Source: Hetaerina americana
Taxonomy: Eukaryota; Arthropoda; Insecta; Odonata; Calopterygidae
NCBI GenBank assembly: GCA_022747635.1
Contig: JAKTNV010000001.1
Location: 21,285,072 to 21,349,071 of the forward strand
Length of the DNA: 64,000 bases
Reading direction: 5' to 3'
This document shows, one piece after another, positions 48,880-60,299 of this stretch (the stretch's first letter is position 1; every line of letters starts with the position of its first letter). The notes beneath the pieces are model-generated. The model was not told the DNA's origin and made no database searches. It saw only the letters and a program-made list of their open reading frames with translations. Position numbers and translations under genes: made by a program.

Positions 48880-49200
48880 AGACTTACCTCATGCTGCTTA
48901 AAAGCCAATATTTTCCCCCTTCTTCTATTTTGCGAATTGAACATGCGTTTTTCTAACACATCCATTAGTATCCCATTACATTTCATTTTTTTTCTCTCCA
49001 ACCGCTTTGTATGCCTTTTTCGGTTTTCGCCTCGAGCAACTTCCTCTCTTCGCCAACCGTATTAAAATCTTCGGCGTTTGTCTTCTTTCCTCTGTTCAAC
49101 TTATTTTATTCAATCTTCTCCAAACACCCGCCACTCAAGATCCTCCAATTTTCTCTCATCCTCTTGACTCAAAAGACCAGGTCTTACATGCAAGTACATA
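48880..49200 (-). repeat. Possible LINE-derived pyrimidine-rich segment before gene 1 terminal exon
   Basis: The minus strand reads basic, LINE-tail-like sequence (RLAKREEVARGENRKRHTKR), but without the diagnostic motifs of the other copies. It ends about 130 bp before the terminal exon acceptor. Confidence 0.3.
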
Positions 49201-49328
49201 AAAACTCTGTGAAGAAAATGATTGAGAAATTATACTATTAACATATATTTTGCCTAAATTACATGACATATTCTTGTTGTTTTTTTAATAAATCAATATT
49301 TAATGACTGTGATCTCTTTCTTTTCCAG

Positions 49329-49350
49329 CGGAAACTTCGTGAAAAAGTGA
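49329..49350 (+). CDS. Gene 1 terminal micro-exon completing Cys6 of domain 3
   Basis: A very strong acceptor (ctctttcttttccag, ending at 49328) is followed by C, which completes the split TG codon of exon 4 to TGC. The frame then reads GNFVKK and TGA (49348-49350). This gives the terminus DDPENVPKCGNFVKK: it supplies the missing sixth cysteine and a short basic tail, and keeps the phase. The assembled CDS is 678 nt (31+222+195+208+22), or 225 residues plus stop. The join is an inference from splice signals, phase and cysteine logic. The competing model is a stop at 43803 with a domain lacking Cys6. The remaining transcribed part would be 3' UTR, with AATAAA at 49736 and 49761. Confidence 0.68.
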
Positions 49351-49735
49351 AGAACACGGCGGTAAATGTTTCTTCTTTGTCTGAGGGCAAAAAGAAATGT
49401 TCAAAATTTGAGCATCATATTTTGAATCAGAGTAATATAATTCAACACTGTTCCCAAGACTGCTGCAGGGATTTGATCACCATATTGCCAGCCATGGTCG
49501 GTTTGCAATTTATAAAAAAAATGTTAAATCGCATGATATAGAACTATACTCTGAGTTGGACGGAAATTTATGAAATTCAGACACAAAATTTGTATCCGAA
49601 CGCAATTTAATATTACGCATTCAAGATTTCATTTGTTTTTGATTTTTTATCCACCACAAGAACTAAGTTGTACCATGATTGAAACTAGCACTAATTGACA
49701 ATCATTTTGTTCTGGCGTTTGGACGTGAAAACTTA

Positions 49736-49766
49736 AATAAAAATCTAAAAAAACTTCCGAAATAAA
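49736..49766 (+). terminator. Candidate polyadenylation signals of gene 1
   Basis: AATAAA occurs at 49736-49741 and again at 49761-49766, about 390-415 nt after the terminal TGA at 49350. This is a normal 3' UTR length and fits the micro-exon model. The next 130 bp contain the 79-bp tandem duplication, which would lie just beyond the cleavage site. Cleavage itself cannot be seen in sequence. Confidence 0.45.
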
Positions 49767-49811
49767 TGGTTCATTGAGACTATTTCTTTTTCCTGAAAAA
49801 AATGCTAATGT

Positions 49812-49960
49812 CCAACAGAGGGCATGGTTGAATGTTTGATTGTGTTATGCTAGAGATTTAGTATTTCTGATGGCCTCAAAATACCAAAGCCCAACAGAGG
49901 GCATGGTTGAATGTTTAATTTGTGTTATGCTAGAGATTTAGTATTTATGATGGCCTCAGA
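49812..49960. repeat. Two-copy tandem repeat, period 79 bp
   Basis: The unit starting ccaacagagggcatggttga occurs at 49812 and 49891, with only a few differences through gatggcctca. It lies just after the predicted polyadenylation signals of gene 1. Confidence 0.9.
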
Positions 49961-50106
49961 ATTGTCTTTCTGTTTGAAATGGTCTGGCATTAGAATTTTA
50001 TTACGACAGATGGAATAATGGTTTAATTTTTCTCATTAGCCAGAGTTGTCGTTATTTGCTAATATGACTTTAAGGATATCTATAGCAGTAACTATGCAAT
50101 ATTAAG

Positions 50107-50335
50107 GGGTGTAATAGACTAGTGGGTAAAACGCGTTGTATAAACCACCGGAGGGTCCAGATTCGACTCCCGTATGACGCCTCTGGGCACCCTCAGCTTA
50201 CCCAAGCTGTTCCTGAGTAATCACAGCCGTGACAGGGAAATTTCGCATTCCCAAGAACATAAGTATAAGGTGAGCTTTACTCACACCTGTCAAATCAACC
50301 TTTGGTTTGATTACTGTGATTTTTCGGTTACATTG
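50107..50335 (+). mobile_element. tRNA-derived SINE, family A (diverged copy)
   Basis: The head has accggagggtccagattcgactcccg (B box GATTCGACTCC). It is followed by the family A body in order (ctgttcctgagtaatcacagccgtgacaggg) and the ending tcaaccTttggtttgattactgtga. Confidence 0.8.
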
Positions 50336-52550
50336 CTGAATGTTACGCGTTGGTATTCTGAATGCCTAAATTACCTTGAACTTTCGGAAAATCTTCAGTT
50401 CTTCATCAATGCATGCAACCTATGCACCTAAATATACCACTTTACAAACAAGTGAATCTCAGAATCAAGGTTTCTCTTGAACTTTCCCTTCATGACTATA
50501 TAGCTCTAATTACCCATCCATACCAAATGGTAAAAAATATTCTCAGAAGTTGCTCGTTCATTAGCTAAGAAGATATCCACCGTTTCCGTCAATCCCTCCT
50601 AGTACCTAATCCAACGCTAGCATTATTGCTAGACTACTTCAGATATATGGCGTGGGGCTGCATGTTTTGATCATGCGTCAACTTTCAATAACTTTAAATT
50701 TTTTTTCCCAAACCTTTCTCGCCTAATGCAGCTTCCGTTCTCACTTTCCATGTTAAAACATCCAACGAATTATTTTTTCAGCGTTTGTACGATTACGCAA
50801 CGGTGTGAATGGCGCGAATCTCATAACCAGCACTTCCGGTTTAGAAAGTGGAAAGCTCTCACAAATGTTGTTGGTTCTCCTTATTTGTGTCCCTCTATTT
50901 TGGATACATTGGTTATAACAGAGTTGTTAGTTTCCTGTGTGGGTGTGTGTGTGGAATGGGGGATCATGACGCGTATGCTTTGTCCATATTTACTGAGAAT
51001 TTGTACCCAATGTCGTCTCACTATCCTTTGGTGTTGTTATCGACTCAATTCAGTCATTGAAACGAAAAGAAAAATTACAGCTCACACGAGGTAAGTTATA
51101 GTCCTTGTTATTTTAAATACTGGTAATGAAAACATCATTTTTTTAATGATTACTTAGATTCACTCCCACTATTTTACTTCTTATTTTCTTTGGATAACGC
51201 GTGTGGTGACGTAATTAGTCAAATCACCTACAAGCCCACCTTAGAAGCCCTCAAAAAATTCCCCATTCATGCATGAAGTGATATAAATAACATGTTTAAA
51301 ATACTTAAAATATGATTAATTGCAAACAGTGTAATGAAAGCATTTCTAATTCTAGAGGATTATGTTCAGAACATTGAACAGAAATATTCATGTCTCATGA
51401 TTTTCCTTTCATAAATAATTGAAAAATAAATATCTCCCAGGAGATAATTATCTTATTAATTTTTATTGAAAATTTCCCACCTTGGGGTTTAAAGTGATGT
51501 TATATATAAACGTTGTCAAGAAAGAACTGTCAATAATACGTAGCAATGCATATAGCTGTAGGTACTCCTTTATTAAGCGATGATATAAACGATGGAGTTT
51601 CTCCATCAAAATTGAAATTCATAATCAAGCCTGGAAACTAACGTGTACAATAGAATCATATTAAAGAATGCGTGAGAGTAAATTTCATTATGATTCGTTT
51701 TTTTTCTAAACTTATAGACCACGATTCTAACGAGCCTACAACAGAGAGCTCAAATACTCATTTATATCCGACAGATAACTAATACGGTGAAGTCACCAGC
51801 TTTCAACACCAATGACGATGTTGGATTGGGGAGAGTGCGGCTTCCTGAGTTTATTAATTTGTTCTGCCCTGAGACATATGAACCCCAAAAAATATTTAAA
51901 AAAGCCTTAGAGGCATGTAGTGTTGATATGGAGTGATATATTGATTAGGGCTGTCTATGTTATCACTTAATATTACCATGAAACCTGAATAATGCATCGT
52001 ATATAAATGCATTTTTTCAGTTGAATTTCTATAAAATAGAATGCATTGAGGAATTGCGTTTCGTGCAGATCAAAAACGATATAATTATTGACGTGAGTAT
52101 GGAGAGGTTGAATTCAATGAATGAGGTAAGTTTTTGCAACCAAAGGTAAGATATTGTTTGTAGTAAGTAGCTTTATGAAAAGTCTGATTAATTTCAAGTA
52201 CATCAAAGGGTGCCACGAATAACTGCGAAACAGAAAATTTGTGATTCAAAATTGTTTTCGTCTTGAGATTGAAAGTAGCGGTGAGAATTAAATTGCTTTT
52301 TAATTACTTTTTAAAAATTAAATTGCTTTCTTCTTTATCCAAAAATTTGGAAATGAAAATTTCCATTACGATTATCTACAATTTATTGTAATCAAAAGGA
52401 ACATGTGAGATCAAATGAGAAATTTTGAACGTGATTTTTAAAACTTCTTTCACTACTGCAACACCTTTTAATACGCCATCTTTTGGTACAATTTGGTCAT
52501 TGCGGTATTTTTCGATCAGCAGCAGTCCACTGGGTTGAGGTAAACTCCTT
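50336..52550. other. Intergenic: no recognised gene
   Basis: A 122-codon open frame at 50726-51094 has no motif. Within it lies an initiator-like ttcagtc followed by a donor-like acgag|gtaagt (51091), which might mark an unrelated 5' exon but is too weak to annotate. Confidence 0.35.
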
Positions 52551-52564
52551 TGTTTATACCATCG

Positions 52565-52565
<1 letters not shown>

Positions 52566-52602
<37 letters not shown>
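52566..52602. repeat. (TA)n microsatellite
   Basis: Short pure TA run. Confidence 0.95.
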
Positions 52603-52603
<1 letters not shown>

Positions 52604-52939
52604 TATTTATCTAATTGTAATTACTTACCTTAGGCTTTGAATATTTTCGATCGGGGCTTTAAATTTAAAAAATACTATTTCTTCTAAATCAATTCCTTGA
52701 GATCAAATAAGTTACTTTGTCAAAGTGACTCCAAGATCGACAGAATAAAATGAAAGTATTACCAAGACAATTTAAGAAAAAGAAAGATCGGCCCAAGGAG
52801 AAAGAAATAAATGGCAGAGACTTTGAATAATAATGCTATGCAAAGGTTCTGCAAAACTTTCATATTAATTGTGTTTTTTTACGGTTCGGAAAAATGGTAA
52901 TTGAAACAAGACAATACAATTGGAGACTTTTGAGTTGTG

Positions 52940-53270
52940 AGTTTGCAGTTAAGGATGGAGAAGATGAAACGGACAGAAGAGAAAACGCACATGATTAATT
53001 GGACACCAGGCATGGTGAGAGATGATTTTTGAGAGAAATCGAAGGCACGAAAAATGGATGCAGATAATTTTGACTGACAAATGGGTGTTGAAGACTGTGG
53101 TAGAAGGGAGAGCGTTACGTAAACGAGGAAGGGGTAGGAATAGTATAGGCAAGTTGGACTTATTAAGGGGAGGAAAGAGTTATACGAAATTGAAGTAGGG
53201 CTTAATATAGTGTTTGATGTCGGGTTGTGTTTTGTCCGGAGAGGCAAGAGAATTATGACTGTACTGCTGA
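52940..53270 (+). pseudogene. LINE 3'-end fragment (plus strand)
   Basis: In shifting frames it reads MEKMKRTEEK, REIEARKKWMQ-like sequence, LKTVVEGRALRKRGRGR, GKLDLLRGGKSYTKLK. This is the conserved C-terminal run (RRW-hydrophobic, VxEGxxxxKRGRGRxR, LD-x(n)-SY-x-x-LK). Indels and stops disrupt it. Confidence 0.8.
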
Positions 53271-56076
53271 GTAGCGTGAGTCCAACGAAACCCTACCTTT
53301 ATCGGTAGAATATCATGAAAAAATTATATTTTGAAAAGTAAGATCTATTTTAATAAAATTGTCTATAGTACCACTTAAAAATACCGAGATCAACTAGAGT
53401 TAAAGCAGTCATGTGAAAGATTTTCTTGATTGAAATTGCATTTTTTGGGAGAGGTTAACTTAATAAAACTGTTGTGGAAAGGTTATTTACGGTTGTAAAC
53501 ACGAAATTCTTCGATCATCCATATTACAGGATTAAAAATTCTCACTGAATCGGCTAAATGAATAATAGACCCATTTATTATTAAACCTACATACATCCCT
53601 CACCTTTAGAATAAGGATGTTCTAATCTATAAAAGAAAGGTAATAATGTTCTGCTTCTGGATATCGCCGTCAGGGATCGCAGAAGAGGATGATTCTCCTG
53701 GCGCCATGGTCCAAAGAAATTATATGAATGCAAACTCTATTTGTTGGGACAAGTTGTCATCCATTGGTTAAAGTATAACATTGCTGTCACTTACTGGTGT
53801 TTGCGCTGTCATCATTCGTCTAATTAGGTGACGTATTATAGAAAAACATAAGGTGTGCACACTTGCTGATCCTTTTCTTAATTATTTAAGGTTTTATATT
53901 GAAAATTTTTATTTTTATGGTACATACATGAACAACCATTGTATTAACACAACACATGACAACACAGTCTCCAATATATTATCGTCCTTAGATACTCCTA
54001 ATGCGGACAAAATTGGACTCAGTTCTGGTCAAAATATTGATGGAATGGGAATTAATCCAGTCATACAATGAATTTAAATTAAATCTTAACATAGCCATAT
54101 CTACAGAAATGAAACAATGATTAATTTTTGCTATATTAAAAAAAATGTGCGATTCAGTCGAAATTCTCAAAATCCTGACATAATTTTAATTCACAAACAT
54201 CTCATTAACTTCAAATCGATCAATAATTGAAAAAAACACAGTAGCATAAAAAATATTCGATACCATACAAATCCAGATAATATGCCAGTTCATTATAACT
54301 TCACTGAACACTGCCATTAGACTTTTTCTTGTAAGCTAAGAGCTTATTAACAACTCCAGGTATCGCTAACTGAATCCCTGCCGTTGTTCTGACGTATTCG
54401 AAAGGGGTAGCTTGTAGAAAATTACAAAAAAATAACTATTAATTTTGAAATACCTATTTTTCGACCTGAACTAATTTCTTTTGCTCTTGGTAAATTTTCA
54501 TTCAGAAATAAAACATTTCTCTTGCCAAATACTGGCAGTGTACAATGAAAGGTGAACCGTTTATTGCCCTCAAATTCTACCACTGCTGAGACCAACTTAA
54601 TGATATGCTTACGCAATATTGAGAACATAAGGACAATAAATAATATCAAGCACCATGAGCAGCTTATGCAATTCAAACTGGATAAATAAAACAATTAATA
54701 GATTTATTTTTTTAATCTTTTAAATTACAGAATTGTAGTTTCTGGGATGGTAAAACATTAAAAAAATATTTCACGATGAATTTTAACGAGTTCAATACGA
54801 CAAGGCGAGCTTTTGCCACATCTGATTTTATTTTTTGCTCGACGTAATTTCGATTGAGTTCTTCGACTTTCATTGCCGAAATGTCTTAATCCCTTTAGGA
54901 CACGTGTTTAAACCTCCGGTAGACAATGCAATGTAAAAAAAGAACGCCTTGTCGTTTGCTGAAGGTTAAAAATTTATCGGGAATAATAAAAAAATACCGT
55001 GTGGAATTGCAACTAACATAATTGATAAGTTATCAAGTAATGCGATAAATCTCTCAGGAAAGTGTTCATTGTTTCCGTTCAAAAAAAATAAAATGGCAGA
55101 CAAAATTGCCTGTTATAAGGAAGATAGAATATAAGGTAAAGAAACGAATCGACTATAGATGCGCGAAAATGACATTTTTTACGTGGGAAACATTGAAAAC
55201 TATTTACATGGGAAGGTGGGGTGATCCACGGGAGCTCTTTCATTTCGAATGCACAATATGCCCAGAGATGTCTGGGACGTGAATGTTTACATCTTGAAAA
55301 TTACTGTATCTCGTTGATAATGTCCTCTTTCCAATTGGTCCTCAAACGAAAGAGAAGGTTTGTCAGCGTCATCTCACGGCTCAATTGTGCAGCATAACGA
55401 AATCAATGAACGACAAATTCTTTCAGAGCAATATCAAGACTGATACGTAATAATTTGAGCGCCGAATCGCCCTAATTTTATTCTTCAGAATAATTTTGAA
55501 GCGATGCCGACATTTAAGGCACGAAAATTTATGTAAATTGACAACTTTAACTGGCCTGCACCATGGAATTTCACGAGCTAACGGGGCAAAAATCTAAACA
55601 GTATAAGAGACGAGAGCTCCCGCGTCCACAAAAGATGATAAAGGGACGTCTAAGGGTTTGTAGTGGGATAGGGATGTTTAAAAGACTAAGGGCTGTTGAA
55701 TATACCTTACAGAACGGAGCGGCAACAAAAAAATAATAAAACCCTCAGGTTTCGTGTCCTTTAGAACCGAGTCCATTTTCATTTTTTTTAAAAGTACACG
55801 CGTTCCTCACGCACACATTATCCCCTCCAACTTCATCTTCATCAAAAGAGTCCAGTGCTTCGGGATTTAGCGTGCACCATGCGGGATGAATTTGTTTTTT
55901 TTTTTCATTTTGCCTTATACTTCTCGGATGAGGATGGATGATATCTAAGCGATGTCTCAATGGGATGGTTTGTGTTTTTTGGGCGGGAGTGGAAAGGGAG
56001 ATTGGGCTTTTTTTATGTTGGAAGGGGGGGGCGAGTGTTGTTGATCGATTGATTAAGGGAAATATGGAAGAGGCCT
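53271..56076. other. Intergenic space between the two convergent genes
   Basis: AT-rich, without recognised coding sequence. Includes the expected 3' UTR of gene 2 (below 56077). Confidence 0.5.
55477..55482 (-). terminator. Candidate polyadenylation signal of gene 2
   Basis: The first AATAAA on the minus strand after the TGA at 56077 is here, giving a 3' UTR of about 0.6 kb. A weaker CATAAA variant lies nearer, around 56012. Which one is used cannot be told from sequence. Confidence 0.3.
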
Positions 56077-56462
56077 TCAGTTCCTTCCGGAGTTCTGCTT
56101 GGGCCTCAGGGGCAGTGGGACGGCACCCTGGGGGACCTGGAAGCCACCGCCGCCGCCTCCTTGGGGCCTCCTGGGGCCAGGAGCCTGTCCGGGTCGGGGG
56201 ATGTTCTCTTCTTCGTCGTCGAACCTTCCGCCGCCCTGCTGTTGGCCGCGTCCCCTTGGGGCCTCCTCCTCCTCCTCGGGAGGGGGCGTGGTGGGAACCT
56301 CGCAGTCTTCGGTGGGTGGCACGACGCACCTCAGGGAACGCTTGTCGAAGACGAGGGTGGCCGGGCACCTCTGAAGGCGAGGGTATCCTCCTTGGCACTG
56401 CCAGTAGCGGTTGCAGGACTTGCCGAGTGGAACGTTACCGTTTGCGTCGTCGTTGCAGAGAG
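56077..56462 (-). CDS. Gene 2 last exon: third chitin-binding domain and Pro/Glu/Gly/Arg-rich tail
   Basis: The acceptor (cccggacacag, ag at 56464-56463) is followed by CT CTC TGC, giving Pro-Leu-Cys at the junction. The third domain has all six cysteines, with SCNRYWQCQGGYPRLQRC and RSLRCVVPPTEDC. About 74 residues follow: TTPPPEEEEEAPRGRG, a Gln/Gly stretch, FDDEEENIPRPGQ, then a Gly/Pro-rich segment ending RPKQNSGRN and TGA (56079-56077). The tail looks disordered, with acidic, RG and proline clusters. It could mediate matrix packing, but that is not shown. Total coding from the signal-peptide end to stop is 266 residues. Overlapping + strand frames here are shadows of this GC-rich exon. 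Confidence 0.93.
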
Positions 56463-57533
56463 CTGTGTCCGGGAAAAAAGTTTTTTAAGCACGGTTACAA
56501 TCCGTTCTGGACCACTTAAGAGTTATATGAAAAAGTGACTGCAACACCAATTGAAGCGAGGGAAATTAATGCCTTCACGGCTCCATTCCATTTGTTCGGT
56601 CAAGTATTGAAAGCAAAATTATTATGCTTACTCGTGAATTAAATTTTGTGAAATAGTTTATAAAACTATATATATATATCTTCGTTATTTTGATGGTGCT
56701 TCATGATCAACGTATTTATTTCAAGACAAACGTCCACAAATACCACCTAAACAAATTAATTTTAAAGTTACGACACAAAACGACATTTTGTGGTGGTAAT
56801 CGTGAAATTTTGTATTTAATCACTCGTAAACACGATATAATTTTATGAGACGTATTACACATTTAGTACAACATTTATCCGGCAAAAGAAAGCATCACTA
56901 ATAATTTTATATTGTAGACAACGTTGCTAGGCATCACGTATTATAATATCTGAAGATTTTTCACTTGAAATTTGTTAATTTGGCTTTCCACTTTAAAGTT
57001 TTTGAACGATTATGTTTCGCATATAGATGTTATTGCCACACTCATTTGTGTAAGTTTTTTTTAAATTTGGAGATAGATTTATGGGACGTGCGCTAAATTA
57101 AAAAACTCGACAAGAGCACAAAACATACGTGCTTAAATTTATTCTCAAGGGGTTATGCCATTTTATTTTCAATTGTACTTTATTTTAAAACCATACTATG
57201 GGTTTGAAAACTATTAAAGGTCATCAGATTATATTTTCCACTGATTACTTCGTAATTTCATTTTAGGTTTATGGTTATTAATCGAATATGTTGCGAGGCT
57301 TGAAAATCATAAATTATCAGACTTGCGGTATGTCAAAACCATTTCTTGCTAAACTAAATGATCTCTAAAATTTTATTTAAAAGGAAAATCAAATTGATTC
57401 ATTGTTCGAATGACTTCCTCTGTTAAAAAAGTAATGGAATGAATTACTCTATGACAGTCAAAGATTGATCACTAGAAGAGCCATTGGGAAATTCCATTTT
57501 AATCATTCTTATTGTCTTTTTAACCATTCTTTC

Positions 57534-57740
57534 TGGCCCCGGTGGCAACGGATTGACTCCCTCGCCTACCAACTCAGAGGTCGTGGGTTCTGTTCCCGCC
57601 TAAGTGGGTTTTCTACCACCTAGGGCTTGGGTGTTTTTTTATAATTGTCTTTACTATATGTACGTATAGGAGTTAGGGGAAAGAAGGGACTACTATTATC
57701 TCAATATCACCTCAGTAAAAATCTGTTAAATAAATAAATA
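57534..57740 (+). mobile_element. tRNA-derived SINE, family C, in gene 2 intron
   Basis: The head ggccccggtggcaacggattg carries an A-box-like tggcaacgga, and the B box is gggttctgttcc. The body is short and ends in (aaat)n (57727-57747), a typical retroposon tail. It sits on the strand opposite to gene 2, in the intron between exons 2 and 3. Confidence 0.8.
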
Positions 57741-58174
57741 AATATCAATAATAATTTGTACATTTGGAGGACTCGAAAGATATAATGCTCACAACACCAA
57801 ACCTTGTCTGCAAACAATCGTTCTTCACTTGAATTCTTGAGGTTTTTAAATCCTCAAGGTTAAGATCATTCCTGCAAACCGCAACTACATAGGAATTTAT
57901 AACGGTTATTTATGCCTCTTAACTTGTTCCCCCTCCCCGGGTGAGCTCACCATTCCCAGGCGCACAAAACAATGGCAAAACAAAAAGCGATAGAAGTCGA
58001 GCTCAAGCCATTCCATTGAGAAAACACATTGAGGATACATAATTCATTTTCATGGCAGTCATCATCGAGGTCCTGCAACCTTCGGGGGAGGAGACATAAA
58101 CCTCTCCCCCTTCACACACAACCCCCACCCCCCCGCGAGACGCAGTCGCGTCGCGTCATAAACCACAGACTCAC

Positions 58175-58363
58175 GGTGCTTCTGGCATCCGTCCACGTTC
58201 TCGGGCCAATCGCAGGAGTGGGTGTTCTCGTTGTACAGGAGTCCTCCAATGCAAAGCTGTTCGGTAGCGGTACCGTTCCAGCATGTCCAGTAGCGTGTGC
58301 AAGAGGTCTCATGCCCGAAGATGCCGTACAGCCAGTCGCAATGCTCCGTGGAGATGGGTCCAT
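58175..58363 (-). CDS. Gene 2 exon: second chitin-binding domain
   Basis: The acceptor tcaatcag ends at 58364 and the donor gtgagt starts at 58174. The exon is phase 1 on both sides, so A|AT gives Asn at the upstream junction and C|CT gives Pro at the downstream one. It encodes GPISTEHCDWLYGIFG and then a six-cysteine domain with the segments SCTRYWTCWNGTATEQLC, GGLLYNE, and SCDWPENVDGC. The tryptophan/tyrosine pair before Cys3 is the usual aromatic chitin-binding position of the family. This domain is the most strongly conserved-looking part of the gene and, from memory, nearly invariant among insects. No stop or frameshift is present. Confidence 0.95.
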
Positions 58364-58663
58364 CTGATTGAACGGAGAGGGGGGATATCGTTAACCACGA
58401 CCAGAAAGTGTATATCATGACAAAACTGTAACCCATTCGTGAAAGAGTCTTAAAAAATGAGCGTATCACTACATCGTATGATGGCTAAAAGTCTAAAGGT
58501 TTAAAATTTTTAGGTCAAAAACTACAGCAGAAAGAAGAGTTTATCCATCTTTGAACGTTTTGAATCCAAGAAGATAAAAGTAGCAGCGGATAAGAAGATG
58601 AGGAATTTAGTTAAGCAAAGAAGCTTTCACAAGAAAGAGGGAGTTGATGACATGAACGTTGAG

Positions 58664-59110
58664 TTAGAATGTTAAGGACAGATCGTAAAAACTTTGATTT
58701 TGAGCGATGTTTTGCACGTCGCGGAAACTTGGTCGTTGGAACAAGATAGTTAGCGTATATTTAAAGGAGATGAGGGCATAGAAAAGGATGGAAAAGATAA
58801 AAAGGACAGAGATAAAAGTAAGCAAAGAGGCACAAGGCATGATGGGAGGGAAGAGAGGATTATTGGGAGAAATCCAAAAGAGGCAGGAAAGGTGGATGCA
58901 GAGCATTTCAAATTGCGATGGAATGTTGACGACTGTGATAAGTGGGGAGAAGGTTGAGAATGAAAGGAAGGCGTAGGAAAAGGATAATATTGTTAGATGA
59001 AACAAATGGGAGAAAGTTTGAGGAATAGAAGAAATGCTTTTTGTAGTACTGGTTGCCAGGTTCTGCCTTGTTAGGCGAAGTAAAGAAATGGAGAGGTGTA
59101 CATTCAGTGT
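58664..59110 (+). pseudogene. LINE 3'-end fragment (plus strand) in gene 2 intron
   Basis: It reads MEKIKRTEIKVSKEAQG, then GGKRGLLGEIQKRQERWMQS, then DGMLTTVISGEKVENERKA and broken continuation. Same family as the 47-kb copy (compare SREIQRRQERWMQ). It is inserted antisense to gene 2. Confidence 0.8.
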
Positions 59111-60074
59111 TTACCCAAAAACTTAAGCATTGAACGATATAATACTAAAGAAAAAATTGTTTTGAGAAGTCACCTTTTTATATGATATATTTTAACCTCA
59201 ATCGAAATAATCTTTTCAATAAAATCTAAGAATACTTAAACTGTAATTCATGCCAAAGTTATTACAAAATATTGACCACCTACACCACATTCTTCGGCTA
59301 CTGATGGCAAACTAGATCCGATTGCAGAGTTTCTACAGTTTGCTCATTATGTTTATCGTCTTCTTTATGCCAATTTATTTTATTCTCAAACGTTTATCGT
59401 CCTTAGTCGGGTCATAAGAGAATTCAATCGGGACAATCTCCCCTCCCCATTTGTGAAATAGTTTTGGCTTAAATAAAATTGAAAGTACAAATTACTTATA
59501 CTCCCGACATTACTTTTTAAATAACATATCGTCCCTCTTGCATACATTTATCCTTTAAAGGGTGCGCTGTGGTATCAAAACTAGCTGGACTAGTTTCAAA
59601 ATTAACATAATTTGTCAACTTTCTTCGTAGAGAAAAAAATTATGAAATTATTTCTCAAAATTTCCAAAATTTGGCCCACTCCTTAGAGAATTTCTAGATC
59701 CACTACTGTGCTGACGTGTCGTTGCTCAGTGATGGTTAACGATAATCTAACAAAAGAGAAACCTATAAACGTTCCGTAATAGTACAGAGTTTGCGTTGAA
59801 AACTTCAATACACCAGAGACGAAGAAGAGACCACAATAATATTAAAATCGAAACAAAATTTGGATGAATTTAATTCAAACGGGCCCTCTTAATCCTTTAT
59901 GACCCCTCGTCCCGCTTTTGTGAAGCCCTGAGGTCATCAGCAGCGGGGTGTTTTGGGTCGGGAGAGAAGAGGGGAATGGTATGTAGTGGGGGCATTGCCA
60001 AACTCCGACCACTCAAGTCTGATAGTACCGAACCCCGAATGAGATGGAGTGAGAAGTTCCGCCCCGAAACTCAC

Positions 60075-60299
60075 TTGCGAACTGCTTTCCCTCGCAGTAG
60101 TTTGCCCTCCAAGGGTAGTCGCATCCCTCCGTCACACCCCTGTGCTTCCCGGCGAACACGAGGCCGTTGGGGCAGTCGTAGAGCTCAGGCTGACCGCTGA
60201 CACACTCCCAGTACCTGTCGCAGTAGGTGGTGTCCGGAGACAGACGACCCTTGACCTTGCACGGGTCGACCTCAGGTTCCTCCCTCTTCTGTGCGGACA
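60075..60299 (-). CDS. Gene 2 exon: signal-peptide end and first chitin-binding domain
   Basis: On the minus strand the acceptor ccttgccacag ends at 60300, the exon opens with TG TCC GCA CAG, and the donor gtgagt begins at 60074. The phases are 1 and 1. If the missing base is G the start reads VSAQ, a standard signal-peptidase site, followed by KREEPEVDPC. The domain has six cysteines (spacing C-12-C-5-C-9-C-16-C-8-C), the motif YCDRYWECVSGQPELYDC, and NGLVFAG. This is a peritrophin-A/CBM14 domain of the obstructor/CPAP3 class. The upstream exon with the initiator ATG is not identified with confidence. The acceptor places it above 60310, and it may lie outside the window. Confidence 0.93.

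Noticed and set aside
50726..51094. 122-codon open frame as a gene
   Set aside because: No recognisable domain; composition like surrounding non-coding DNA.
55938..56538. Plus-strand and second minus-strand open frames across 56 kb (up to 217 codons)
   Set aside because: They are shadows of the gene 2 last exon, whose frame alone carries the cysteine pattern and correct splice junction.
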